Shown here piece by piece: positions 37,779 to 46,920 of a stretch of 64,000 nt of DNA. The translations under genes and the position numbers were made by a program. Positions within the stretch are counted from its first letter, which is position 1; the number at the start of each line of letters is the position of its first letter. The DNA comes from an uncultured Bacteroidales bacterium (lineage in GTDB: Bacteria; Bacteroidota; Bacteroidia; Bacteroidales; CAIXZF01): NCBI GenBank assembly GCA_903923925.1, contig CAIXZF010000035.1, positions 606,979 through 670,978 on the forward strand, read 5' to 3'. Below the pieces are notes generated by a model. That model was given only the letters and a program-made list of their open reading frames with translations, did no database searches and was not told the origin of the DNA.

Positions 37779-39629
37779 ATGTACGACATTCAAACATTGA
37801 ATGAAAAACTCCTGACAGAGTTAAAAGACATTGCTAAAGAGTTGGATTTAAAGAAGTTCGACAGATTAAGCAAACAAGAACTAATTTATACCATTTTAGA
37901 TCATCAGGCCGCTAATCCACCAGCTCCTGTAAAAGAGGCAGAGCGTGCTGAACGTGTTGAACGTGGCGACCGGCCTGCAAAAAAAATGTCGAACCGTGCG
38001 CGTCGACCACGGCAGCAACTCAACCCCGACAGCCTAAAACAATTAAATGGCGGTCCGCTCATTCCTAAGGAAACTCCTGAACCCCCAATTATTCCTGATA
38101 GTCCGGCTATTGAAGAAGGTCCAATTATTATAGATAAGCCTGAAATTTCAGAAAAACTTTCCTTTAAAAATAAGCCAGGTTTCAAGGAAAAGCCAGGTTT
38201 TAAAGCTAAACCAGGTTTCAGGGAAAAAACTGTTGCAATAGTAAAACAGGAAGATGTAAATCTTTTTGATGAAGTGCAACCGGTTTTCGAAGAGGAATCA
38301 GAGAATAAAATTGTGGAGGATAGTCAAGTTATTGATGAAAAACAAGAGGAGACTTCAACAGAACCCAATGGAGGAGACGTTCAGCCAGCTGAATCTCCCG
38401 GGAAGGAACAAAATGGTTGGATTCCTCGACACGAATATCGGAAGATGTTGAAAGATAATAACTTCCGTAAGAATCCTGATGTGAAACCAAGGGAAGACCT
38501 GGTGATGGAACTCGATGGCATTGTAAGCGCAGAAGGTGTGCTTGAAATTATGCCTGATGGCTATGGTTTTTTAAGATCTTCTGATTATAACTACCTCAGC
38601 TCACCAGATGACGTATATGTTTCACAATCGCAGATAAAACTGTTCAGTCTAAAAACGGGTGATACTGTTCGTGGCAGTATTCGTATGCCGCGTGAAGGCG
38701 AAAAATATTTCCCACTTATCAAGGTTGACCTGATTAATGGTCGCAGACCTGAAGAAGTTCGCGACAGAGTTCCTTTCGATTTTCTGACTCCATTGTTCCC
38801 AGACACGAAATTTAACTTATCAGGAGGCACTGCATCTTCGATTAATACCCGTATTATTGATATGTTTACACCTATTGGTAAGGGTCAGCGTGGTTTAATT
38901 GTTGCACAACCAAAAACAGGTAAGACTGTTTTACTAAAGGAGGTAGCCAATGCTATAGCTTACAATCATCCTGAGGTTTACCTCATTGTTCTTCTGATTG
39001 ATGAGCGTCCTGAGGAAGTTACAGATATGGAACGTAGCGTTAGAGCTGAAGTTATTGCTTCTACTTTCGATGAGCCTGCTGAAAGACACGTTCGGATTTC
39101 TAATATCGTTCTCGAAAAAGCCAAACGACTTGTTGAATGTGGCCATGATGTTGTTATCCTACTTGATTCTATCACACGTCTTGCAAGAGCCTACAATACT
39201 GTTGCACCTGCTTCCGGCAAAGTTCTTTCGGGTGGGGTGGAGGCAAATGCGCTTCATAAACCAAAACGTTTCTTTGGTGCTGCCCGTAATATCGAACACG
39301 GTGGTTCACTTACAGTAATCGCTACTGCACTTATTGATACAGGTTCCAGAATGGATGAAGTTATCTTTGAGGAGTTTAAGGGTACAGGAAATATGGAACT
39401 TCAGCTCGATCGTAAGCTTTCTAACAAACGTATCTGGCCTGCTGTTGACATCGTTGCATCTTCAACACGCCGCGAAGATCTCCTGCTTGATAAAGAAGCT
39501 CTTCAGCGTATCTGGATTCTTCGCAATCATCTTGCTGATATGAATCCGATTGAAGCAATGGAATTTATTAAGGAAAAGATGAAATATACTCAATCAAACG
39601 AGGAATTCCTCATTTCTATGAACAGTTAA
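37779..39629 (+). CDS. rho: Transcription termination factor Rho
   Basis: 616 aa, against about 420 in E. coli. The N-terminal helical Rho_N domain (1-45) is followed by a long charged, Pro-rich insertion (about 46-240) containing three KPGF-x4 repeats, an Asp/Glu-rich section and a Lys/Arg-rich end. The OB-fold RNA-binding domain follows ([19 protein letters not shown]), then the ATPase with [18 protein letters not shown] (Walker A) and [16 protein letters not shown] (Walker B), and [17 protein letters not shown] around the Q/R loops. The long insertion is common in Bacteroidota Rho. Confidence 0.97.
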   Translation: MYDIQTLNEKLLTELKDIAKELDLKKFDRLSKQELIYTILDHQAANPPAPVKEAERAERVERGDRPAKKMSNRARRPRQQLNPDSLKQLNGGPLIPKETPEPPIIPDSPAIEEGPIIIDKPEISEKLSFKNKPGFKEKPGFKAKPGFREKTVAIVKQEDVNLFDEVQPVFEEESENKIVEDSQVIDEKQEETSTEPNGGDVQPAESPGKEQNGWIPRHEYRKMLKDNNFRKNPDVKPREDLVMELDGIVSAEGVLEIMPDGYGFLRSSDYNYLSSPDDVYVSQSQIKLFSLKTGDTVRGSIRMPREGEKYFPLIKVDLINGRRPEEVRDRVPFDFLTPLFPDTKFNLSGGTASSINTRIIDMFTPIGKGQRGLIVAQPKTGKTVLLKEVANAIAYNHPEVYLIVLLIDERPEEVTDMERSVRAEVIASTFDEPAERHVRISNIVLEKAKRLVECGHDVVILLDSITRLARAYNTVAPASGKVLSGGVEANALHKPKRFFGAARNIEHGGSLTVIATALIDTGSRMDEVIFEEFKGTGNMELQLDRKLSNKRIWPAVDIVASSTRREDLLLDKEALQRIWILRNHLADMNPIEAMEFIKEKMKYTQSNEEFLISMNS

Positions 39630-39647
39630 CAAATTCAAAATAAAAGT

Positions 39648-39684
39648 AAAAGAGGCTATTTCTAATCTGGAAATAGCCTCTTTT
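39648..39684. terminator. Bidirectional terminator between rho and the DUF4831 gene
   Basis: Perfect 15-bp stem (AAAAGAGGCTATTTC and its complement) with a 7-base loop. A and T runs flank both arms, so it works for rho on plus and for the convergent DUF4831 gene on minus, whose stop codon is only 2 bases away. Confidence 0.9.
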
Positions 39685-39685
39685 G

Positions 39686-40879
39686 TTATTTTATCACCAT
39701 CCGCTTTATCCCTCCGCTTTCCGGAAAGAACTCAACACTTTTTACATTCTCAGGTAAGCGGCCTATTCTTCCATATTGAGCGATAAGCAGTTTTGTAATG
39801 AAAATCACTTTATTCCCGGCAAAAAGTTGACATTCGGTATCAGAAGAAATTCTGTATGGGATTCCTTTATTTGCATTTTTTGATTTTTTCTTCGAAACAA
39901 TTGTATCAATAATCTCGGTTGGATGAAGTTTGTTAAATTTTAAACGAATAGCTTCATTATTACTATTTGCCGACTCAGAAATGCCATTTTTTGAAGAGAA
40001 ATAACATAATGGGTTTGAAAGAGAATCTGTTTTTGAGGGGGAAATACTATACTTGTAGGATAATTTTTCAACTCTTAATGTGCCTCTAAATAGGGTTAAG
40101 ATCTTGTCTTCCATTGTTTTAAGTTGGCTTGTCATCAATTCCAGAGTTCCTTTCTCATAATTGGTTTCCTGATAACCACTAAGAAGTTTATTCCGATTAT
40201 CGCGAATCTGAGCAAGATCTTTAGCTGCCCCTTTTGCAGTTTCTTCTAAGGATTGCTCCTTTTTAACATTGGATAAGGGAAGGTTAAAAGGCAATACATT
40301 CCCATTTGAATCGGCAATCTGAAACACCTCTTTTGGAGGATCAATAAGTCCATTATTTAATTGATACGTGAAATGTTCCGGTGATTCCTGTCCCGGAATC
40401 AAATGATCTGGACTAAAACTAATAACTGCCGGAAAATTGCTTACAGGAGCATTTTCATTTTCAAGATTTATAGCTTTAATATACCCTCCGCTTGTGAGAT
40501 TTATCTGGCTAAGTTTCCCTTGTGAAAAAAAGCAGTTTTTTCTTCGAATCACATAAAACTGATCTGGATCAGGTTCAGGATGAGTAGAAATAATAATTTC
40601 TTTAATTGAATATTTGGCGTTGTTTTCGCTAACAACATCATTGGTTCCAAGAAGTTCTCTTGCAAATTCAGCATATGGGCCTTTGGCGTAGATCTCCTTT
40701 TCAACAATAATTTCAACATCAACACTTGTTTTTGGCAGGCAAAAAATGATACCTTTACCTTCTTTCAAGGTTAAACTATCTTTAACGTTTCTTACTAAAA
40801 ACTGTGCATTAAGCTGAAATGCAATTGAAAGAAAAATAATTGCGATTGAGACCTTTTTATTGAACACCTTGTAAATCAT
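39686..40879 (-). CDS. DUF4831 family secreted protein
   Basis: 397 aa. A signal peptide (about 1-26) ends in LNAQ. The region GKGIIFCLPKTSVDVEI, then AKGPYAEFARELLG and DEFYVIRRK-like PDQFYVIRRKN, matches the DUF4831 family of Bacteroidota. The function is unknown; it is probably periplasmic and beta-rich. Monocistronic, with a shared terminator with rho. Confidence 0.83.
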   Translation of the reverse strand: MIYKVFNKKVSIAIIFLSIAFQLNAQFLVRNVKDSLTLKEGKGIIFCLPKTSVDVEIIVEKEIYAKGPYAEFARELLGTNDVVSENNAKYSIKEIIISTHPEPDPDQFYVIRRKNCFFSQGKLSQINLTSGGYIKAINLENENAPVSNFPAVISFSPDHLIPGQESPEHFTYQLNNGLIDPPKEVFQIADSNGNVLPFNLPLSNVKKEQSLEETAKGAAKDLAQIRDNRNKLLSGYQETNYEKGTLELMTSQLKTMEDKILTLFRGTLRVEKLSYKYSISPSKTDSLSNPLCYFSSKNGISESANSNNEAIRLKFNKLHPTEIIDTIVSKKKSKNANKGIPYRISSDTECQLFAGNKVIFITKLLIAQYGRIGRLPENVKSVEFFPESGGIKRMVIK

Positions 40880-41080
40880 GAAGTAAATCTAAAGATTGAA
40901 CTTATATTAACGATATTTTCTATTGCAAGGTACAAATATTACTAAAAATTGCTTTCATTCGGCAATTTCAAACTCAAATTGTATTTTTGTATCTTGTTAA
41001 CACCTATGAATTTTCTCAGATTCTGGTTAATTAATGATTGAATGCTGAGTTTTTTATTAACTGGATTATAGTCATATTTG

Positions 41081-42049
41081 ATGAAGTCAAATTTCCCTTT
41101 TTTTTTATTTTTGCTTGTAATTTCTCTTTTACTGGGCGGATGTGGAAATCAAAGTACTACAAATTCTGAGAATAAAAGTCCTGAAGAGGGTAGTATTAGT
41201 ATCTCAGGAGCTTTTGCTTTATACCCGCTGGCTGTAAAATGGGCAGAGGACTATCAAAAACTTCATCCGGGTGTGCGGATCGATATTTCGGCTGGTGGTG
41301 CAGGAAAAGGTATCACGGATGTTTTATCAGGCATGGTTGATATTGGCATGGTTTCACGGGAACTTGGAAGGGAAGAAATTATTAAGGGCGCTTTTCCTGT
41401 TGTTGTTGCTGGCGATGCTGTTGTTGCTACAATTAATAAAAACAACAAATATCTTGACATTCTGATGCAGAAAGGGCTGAAAAAATCAGATTTTGAAAAA
41501 ATATTTTTATCCGGAAAACCTATTACATGGAATGAACTTATCAACTCTTCAGCAGGTGAAAAAGTTGGGGTGTTCACACGTTCAGATGCTTGCGGTGCAG
41601 GAGAAATCTGGGGTTCTTTTCTAGGGAAGAACCAGGAGGCTTTAAAAGGAGTTGGTGTTTTCGGTGATCCTGGAATGGCGGATGCCATAAAAAAGGATCA
41701 ATGGTCGATAGGATACAATAATATTGTTTATGCTTATGATTCGAGAACGAGGAAGCCATTTTCAAACATTGCAGTTGTACCGCTTGATTTAAACAATAAT
41801 GGAAAAATAGATTCTGAAGAGAATTATTATGGAAGTCTTGATACACTGATGAATGCTATCAAAACAGGTAAATATCCTTCGCCACCTTCCAGATCGCTGT
41901 ATTTTGTGACAAAGGGCAAACCTCAGAATCCTGTGCTTCTTGCTTTTTTAAACTGGGTATTAACTGAAGGTCAGAAATATACCAGAGAAGCTGGATTTGT
42001 TGAACTTTCCGATGAAAAATTAAAAGGAATTAAACAAAAATTAATTTAA
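41081..42049 (+). CDS. pstS: Phosphate ABC transporter substrate-binding lipoprotein (PstS-like)
   Basis: About 322 aa from the ATG at 41081; an adjacent TTG is unlikely. Signal peptide with lipobox LLLGGCGNQ, so membrane-anchored. The PBP-like domain opens ISISGAFALYPLAVKWAEDY, with SAGGAGKGITDVLSG and the anion-binding segment TRSDACGAGEIWGSFLG. It is divergent from typical PstS and resembles the class with a SGAxALYP opening. Specificity for phosphate is inferred from pstC, pstA and pstB downstream. A TATTTTTG box lies at 40982-40989. Confidence 0.87.
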   Translation: MKSNFPFFLFLLVISLLLGGCGNQSTTNSENKSPEEGSISISGAFALYPLAVKWAEDYQKLHPGVRIDISAGGAGKGITDVLSGMVDIGMVSRELGREEIIKGAFPVVVAGDAVVATINKNNKYLDILMQKGLKKSDFEKIFLSGKPITWNELINSSAGEKVGVFTRSDACGAGEIWGSFLGKNQEALKGVGVFGDPGMADAIKKDQWSIGYNNIVYAYDSRTRKPFSNIAVVPLDLNNNGKIDSEENYYGSLDTLMNAIKTGKYPSPPSRSLYFVTKGKPQNPVLLAFLNWVLTEGQKYTREAGFVELSDEKLKGIKQKLI

Positions 42050-42054
42050 TCGAA

Positions 42055-42957
42055 TTGGGCTTTATCACCATTAAACGGCAATTACGGAACAAAATCCATG
42101 TTTATCTGATGATTATCGGATTGGTTTTTGTATTGTTAATGCCTGTATTGCTTGGGGCTGGTTTATATTATAAATCAAAAGTGCTTTTCCATGATCACAG
42201 CATCTGGAACCTTTTGTTTACGAAAGATTGGCGCCCGATGTCCGGCAAATTTGGATTGTTGCCTTTTATTATGAGTTCGTTCTGGGTAACATTCATTTCA
42301 GTTTTAATTTCAGCCCCAATATGTTTGCTTACTGCAATTCATCTGACACAATACGCTAAAAAGTGGGTATTAAAGTTCATGCATCCGGTTATTGATATTC
42401 TGGCTGGAATTCCGTCTGTAATATTTGGTGTTTGGGGCATTCTCATCATAGTCCCCTTTATTTCGAATACAGTAGCTCCAATGTTGGGGAAGCAAACAAG
42501 CGGGTACACAATTATCAGTGGAGCCCTGGTTTTGTCGGTTATGATAATTCCTTTCATTCTGAATATTTTAATCGAAGTTTTTCGTTCTATACCGGATGAG
42601 TTGAGTGAAGCTGCTCTTTCACTAGGGGCAAGTAAATGGCAGACTATAAAATATGTTCTTATAAAAAAGGCTGTACCAGGAATAATATCAGCTTTTGGAT
42701 TAGGCGTTTCTAGAGCTTTTGGCGAAACAATTGCAGTATTAATGGTAGTGGGTAATGTAATTCAGATTCCTCATGGACTTTTTCAGGCAGGATACCCCTT
42801 ACCGGCTTTAATTGCAAATAACTACGGGGAAATGATGTCAATTCCAAACTATGACGCAGCTTTAATGCTTTCTGCTCTTGTATTATTTGTAATAGTTACT
42901 GTTTTTAACCTTGCATCGAGGTACACAATTGCTCATCTTGAGAAAACAATCAAGTAA
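42055..42957 (+). CDS. pstC: Phosphate ABC transporter permease PstC
   Basis: 300 aa membrane protein with six hydrophobic segments. The permease loop EAALSLGASKWQTIKYVLIKKAVPG (EAA-type) is present, as is ILAGIPSVIFGVWG. The start is TTG at 42055; an internal ATG at 42109 would remove the N-terminal basic residues before the first helix. It is 5 bases after pstS. Confidence 0.93.
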   Translation: MGFITIKRQLRNKIHVYLMIIGLVFVLLMPVLLGAGLYYKSKVLFHDHSIWNLLFTKDWRPMSGKFGLLPFIMSSFWVTFISVLISAPICLLTAIHLTQYAKKWVLKFMHPVIDILAGIPSVIFGVWGILIIVPFISNTVAPMLGKQTSGYTIISGALVLSVMIIPFILNILIEVFRSIPDELSEAALSLGASKWQTIKYVLIKKAVPGIISAFGLGVSRAFGETIAVLMVVGNVIQIPHGLFQAGYPLPALIANNYGEMMSIPNYDAALMLSALVLFVIVTVFNLASRYTIAHLEKTIK

Positions 42958-42973
42958 ATATATAAATTGAAGA

Positions 42974-43837
42974 ATGACAGATAGAAAAATAAGATTTATT
43001 GAGGAGGCATTTTTCAGGGCGTTGATGTTCTTTTCAACAAGTACTATTGTGCTGCTACTTCTTTTAATTGTTTTAAGTATAATTTACAAAGGTCTTCCGT
43101 CGATGTCAGTAGAAATGCTCACCCAAACTCCAAAGGGCGGGTTTTATTTTGGAAATGAAGGCGGAATACTGAATGCAATTGCAGGATCTTTGTATTTATC
43201 TGTTGGTGCAACTGTTCTTGCTTTTTTGATTGGCCTCCCGGTAGCATTGTACATGAATGTTCATTTGATTAAACGGCAGAAACTGGTTAACACTATCCGG
43301 TTTTTTCTTGATTTGCTTTGGGGAGTACCTTCAATCGTTTATGGTGCATTCGGCTTTACAATAATGGTTTTTCTTGGACTGAGAACTTCATTACTGGCGG
43401 GTATTATTACAGTTACTTTACTGATTATTCCGATTATGATCAGAGCCATGGACGAAACTCTGAAAGTTGTGCCAAGAGGCTTACTTGAAGCAAGTTACTC
43501 ACTTGGATCTACTCAATCTGAAATAAGTTACAGAATATTCTTCCGCCAATGCTTCTCCGGGATGGTAACTGCAGTATTACTATCATTTGGCAGGGCAATC
43601 GGCGATGCAGCTTCTGTTTTATTTACCGCTGGATTTACTGATCATATACCGACTTCCCTCAACCAACCAGCTGCTACATTACCACTTTCAATATTCTTTC
43701 AGCTTTCATCGCCAATACCAGAAGTTCAGAACAGAGCATATGCTTCAGCATTAGTATTAACAGTAATAATACTGATAATCAGTATACTTGTGCGATTTTT
43801 TGAAAAACGGTATCACAAGCATAAAATCAAATTCTAG
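42974..43837 (+). CDS. pstA: Phosphate ABC transporter permease PstA
   Basis: 287 aa, six hydrophobic segments, paralogous to PstC. It has LLWGVPSIVYGAFG, LLEASYSLGSTQSEISYRIF (EAA-like loop) and GRAIGDAASVLFTAG. Its TAG stop shares its last base with the GTG start of pstB. Confidence 0.93.
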   Translation: MTDRKIRFIEEAFFRALMFFSTSTIVLLLLLIVLSIIYKGLPSMSVEMLTQTPKGGFYFGNEGGILNAIAGSLYLSVGATVLAFLIGLPVALYMNVHLIKRQKLVNTIRFFLDLLWGVPSIVYGAFGFTIMVFLGLRTSLLAGIITVTLLIIPIMIRAMDETLKVVPRGLLEASYSLGSTQSEISYRIFFRQCFSGMVTAVLLSFGRAIGDAASVLFTAGFTDHIPTSLNQPAATLPLSIFFQLSSPIPEVQNRAYASALVLTVIILIISILVRFFEKRYHKHKIKF

Positions 43838-44598
43838 TGAATGATACTACTAAAATAGCAATTAAAGATCTTAATCTTTATATCGGAAAAAAGCACATTC
43901 TCAATAATATCAATCTTGATATTCCTGATAAAAAGATTACAGTAATCTTAGGACCTTCGGGTTGTGGTAAAACTACTTTATTGAAAAGTATGAACCGCCT
44001 GATCGACCTTTACCCTGAAATGAAGGTGACAGGTAGCATTATGATTGATAATGAGGATATTCTTCATACCCGACGAGATATTACAAAAATAAGAAAGAAA
44101 ATGGGATTGCTCTCCCAGCGTCCGTATCCTCTTCCAATGAATATCTTCAACAATATTGCTTTCGGATTACGTATTAGCGGGCGACACAATAAACATGCTC
44201 TTAAACAGCGTGTTGAGCATTATTTAAAACAGGCTAATCTCTGGGAAGAGGTTAAAGACAGACTTCGTGACCCGGCATCAAGTTTGAGTATTGGACAACA
44301 ACAGCGTCTGTGTCTCGCTCGTGGTCTTTCAGTGGATCCTGAGATTATTCTGGCAGATGAACCTACTTCTGCTCTCGATCCGATATCCAGCATGGCTATC
44401 GAACAGAAATTTTCAGAATTAAAGCAGAATTATTCGGTCATTCTCGTTACACACATTATTCAGCAGGCACAACGTCTGGCAGATTACGTTGTTTTTATGT
44501 ATATGGGAGAAATTATAGAGCAAGGGCCAGCTGATGAAATTTTTCAAAATCCCAAAAACGATATAACCCGTCAGTATCTTAAGGGCGCCTTCAATTAA
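43837..44598 (+). CDS. pstB: Phosphate ABC transporter ATPase PstB
   Basis: 253 aa. Walker A GPSGCGKTTLLKSMNR, signature LSIGQQQRLCLARGL, Walker B IILADEPTSALD and switch VTHI. The GTG start overlaps pstA by 1 base. The stop overlaps the convergent glnN stop. No phoU follows, unlike many pst operons. Confidence 0.94.
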   Translation: MNDTTKIAIKDLNLYIGKKHILNNINLDIPDKKITVILGPSGCGKTTLLKSMNRLIDLYPEMKVTGSIMIDNEDILHTRRDITKIRKKMGLLSQRPYPLPMNIFNNIAFGLRISGRHNKHALKQRVEHYLKQANLWEEVKDRLRDPASSLSIGQQQRLCLARGLSVDPEIILADEPTSALDPISSMAIEQKFSELKQNYSVILVTHIIQQAQRLADYVVFMYMGEIIEQGPADEIFQNPKNDITRQYLKGAFN

Positions 44599-46784
44599 AA
44601 GAATAAAAGTTCGCGATATTTTGGCAATGGCCATAATTTATCATCTACCATTAGTTCCAGATCATCAACGTGTTTCCTGATGATTTCGAAGTAAGGCAGC
44701 ACATTATCATGGTAAGCCATAGCTTTTTGTTCCGTATCTTCAATAATATTTGCTTTTTTTCGCTCTTCAATCATGTCAAAAACATTGGTTTTAATTTCCA
44801 TGATATGATCAGAAATTTCTTTAATTGTTTGAGTTTGATGGTTTGAGAGCCTTACAAATGTGCGGTTATCGAGAACCTCTTTTAATCCTTTTACGTTTTC
44901 TATTAGCCTGTTCTGATACACTATTGCAACAGGAATAATATGGTTAGTAGCCAGATCGCCAATTATACGTGCCTCAATCTGTATTTTAAGCATGTATTGT
45001 TCAAGTCTGATGTCTTTGCGCGCTTGTAATTCTTTCTCTGTCAATATGTTATTATCAGAGAAAAGTGAGACATTCTTCTCTTCGGTAAACACCCGCAATG
45101 CTTCGGGAGTGGATGAAATATTTGAAAGGCCTCTTTTCTGTGCCTCAATTAACCAGTCCTCACTATAGTTATTTCCTTCGAAACGGATTTTTTCAGAATC
45201 TTTTATATAGTGTTTAATGACTGTAAAAAGAGCTTCGTCTTTTTCTTTACCAGATTTAATCAGAGCATCAACTTCCGTTTTAAATTCCTTCAGTTGCTGA
45301 GCCACCATCAGATTCAGAGCTATCATCGGCGAAGCGCAATTAAAAGCTGAACCAACAGCTCTGAATTCGAATTTGTTACCAGTAAAGGCAAAAGGAGATG
45401 TACGGTTTCTGTCGGTATTATCCATTAAAATCTCAGGGATCTTTGGAATATTAATGCTCAATTCTTCTTGCCCGTTTTTTGATTTTGAGGTTAAGTCCTT
45501 TTTTACCTTTATTATTTCTTCAAGTACATCATGAAGCTGAGATCCGATAAAGGCTGAAATTATTGCAGGAGGAGCTTCATGGGCACCTAAGCGAAGGTCG
45601 TTTCCTGCAGAAGCAATTGAACTTCGCAGCAGGTCAGCATGTTGATCAAGCGCTTTCAGAATATTAACCAGAAAGGCCAGAAACCTCAAATTAGTGTGAG
45701 GTGTTTTTCCAGGTGATAAGAGATTTTCACCTTTATCTGTACTAAGTGCCCAATTGTTATGTTTCCCTGAACCATTTACTTTTGCGAATGGTTTTTCATG
45801 TAGAAGTACTGTAAGATCGTGTTTGCGGGCAACTTTCTCCATTAAATGCATCAAAAGCTGATTGTGGTCAACACTTAGATTGACTTCTTCATACTGAGGA
45901 GCACATTCAAACTGATTAGGTGCAACCTCATTGTGCTTGGTTTTCAGAGGAATACCAAGCTTGTGCGCTTCTACTTCAAGATTTTTCATGAAATCAGCTA
46001 CCCTTTCATGAATAACTCCAAAATAATGATCAGCGAGCTGCTGGTCTTTTGCCGAAGCATGCCCGTATAAAGTACGTCCAGTTAACACAAGGTCTGGTCT
46101 TGCACGGAACAAAGCCGTATCCACTAAAAAATATTCCTGTTCAATACCCAGTGTAGCAATAACTTTTTTAATAGAAGGGTCGAAATACTTACAAACTGCT
46201 GTTGCAGTTTCATCAAGAAAGTGCAAAGCTTTTAGCAGAGGAGTCTTATAGTCAAGGGCTTCACCTGTATATGAAACAAAAATTGTCGGAATACAGAGTG
46301 TTCCGTCCATTATAAATGCCGGAGAAGTTGGGTCCCAGGCTGTATAGCCTCTTGCTTCGAATGTATTTCTTATACCCCCGCTTGGAAAACTGGATGCATC
46401 GGGCTCCTGCTGCACTAGTTCTTTACCGTGAAAACTCTCAATAGCCTGGCCATCGCTGTTTATCCCAATGAATGCATCGTGTTTTTCTGCAGTATTTCCT
46501 GTCAGCGGATGAAACCAATGGGTATAATGTGTTGCTCCTTTGGACATTGCCCAGGATTTCATGGCTGTAGCAACCTGGTCGGCAACTCTACGGTCGATTT
46601 TCTCCGCTTTATGAATTGCACTCTGGACTTTATCAAATGCTTCCTCAGGAAGATACTGCTTCATTGCGGCAGTATTGAAGGTTAATTCTCCATAATAGGA
46701 TGAAATTTTTTCAGCAGGTGCAATATATTGCGATGATTGCCTGGTAAGAATAATTTCCAATGCTTTGAAGCGTGTATTTTCCAT
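44595..46784 (-). CDS. glnN: Glutamine synthetase type III
   Basis: 729 aa, the length of GSIII enzymes of Bacteroides. It ligates ammonia to glutamate using ATP. Family features include EAHKLGIPLKTKHNEVAPNQFE, HEKPFAKVNGSGKHNNWAL and GAHEAPPAIISAFIG with DNTDRNRTSPFAFTG, all in the expected order. Nitrogen regulation is expected by family. I see no PII gene nearby and no clear promoter box in the 136-base intergenic region upstream. Confidence 0.97.
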   Translation of the reverse strand: MENTRFKALEIILTRQSSQYIAPAEKISSYYGELTFNTAAMKQYLPEEAFDKVQSAIHKAEKIDRRVADQVATAMKSWAMSKGATHYTHWFHPLTGNTAEKHDAFIGINSDGQAIESFHGKELVQQEPDASSFPSGGIRNTFEARGYTAWDPTSPAFIMDGTLCIPTIFVSYTGEALDYKTPLLKALHFLDETATAVCKYFDPSIKKVIATLGIEQEYFLVDTALFRARPDLVLTGRTLYGHASAKDQQLADHYFGVIHERVADFMKNLEVEAHKLGIPLKTKHNEVAPNQFECAPQYEEVNLSVDHNQLLMHLMEKVARKHDLTVLLHEKPFAKVNGSGKHNNWALSTDKGENLLSPGKTPHTNLRFLAFLVNILKALDQHADLLRSSIASAGNDLRLGAHEAPPAIISAFIGSQLHDVLEEIIKVKKDLTSKSKNGQEELSINIPKIPEILMDNTDRNRTSPFAFTGNKFEFRAVGSAFNCASPMIALNLMVAQQLKEFKTEVDALIKSGKEKDEALFTVIKHYIKDSEKIRFEGNNYSEDWLIEAQKRGLSNISSTPEALRVFTEEKNVSLFSDNNILTEKELQARKDIRLEQYMLKIQIEARIIGDLATNHIIPVAIVYQNRLIENVKGLKEVLDNRTFVRLSNHQTQTIKEISDHIMEIKTNVFDMIEERKKANIIEDTEQKAMAYHDNVLPYFEIIRKHVDDLELMVDDKLWPLPKYRELLFF

Positions 46785-46920
46785 TTTTAAAGCAGTAATT
46801 TATAATAATAAAAAAATGATAACATCAGAATATTGATTTTTGTTCAATAAGAATAATCAGAATTAATTAACAATTTGATTTTTTTTGTAAATTTACATCA
46901 CTGAATAATAGTAAAAATAA

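Noticed and set aside
41263..41688. Minus-strand 141-residue frame inside pstS
   Set aside because: Shadow of pstS; no recognisable domain.
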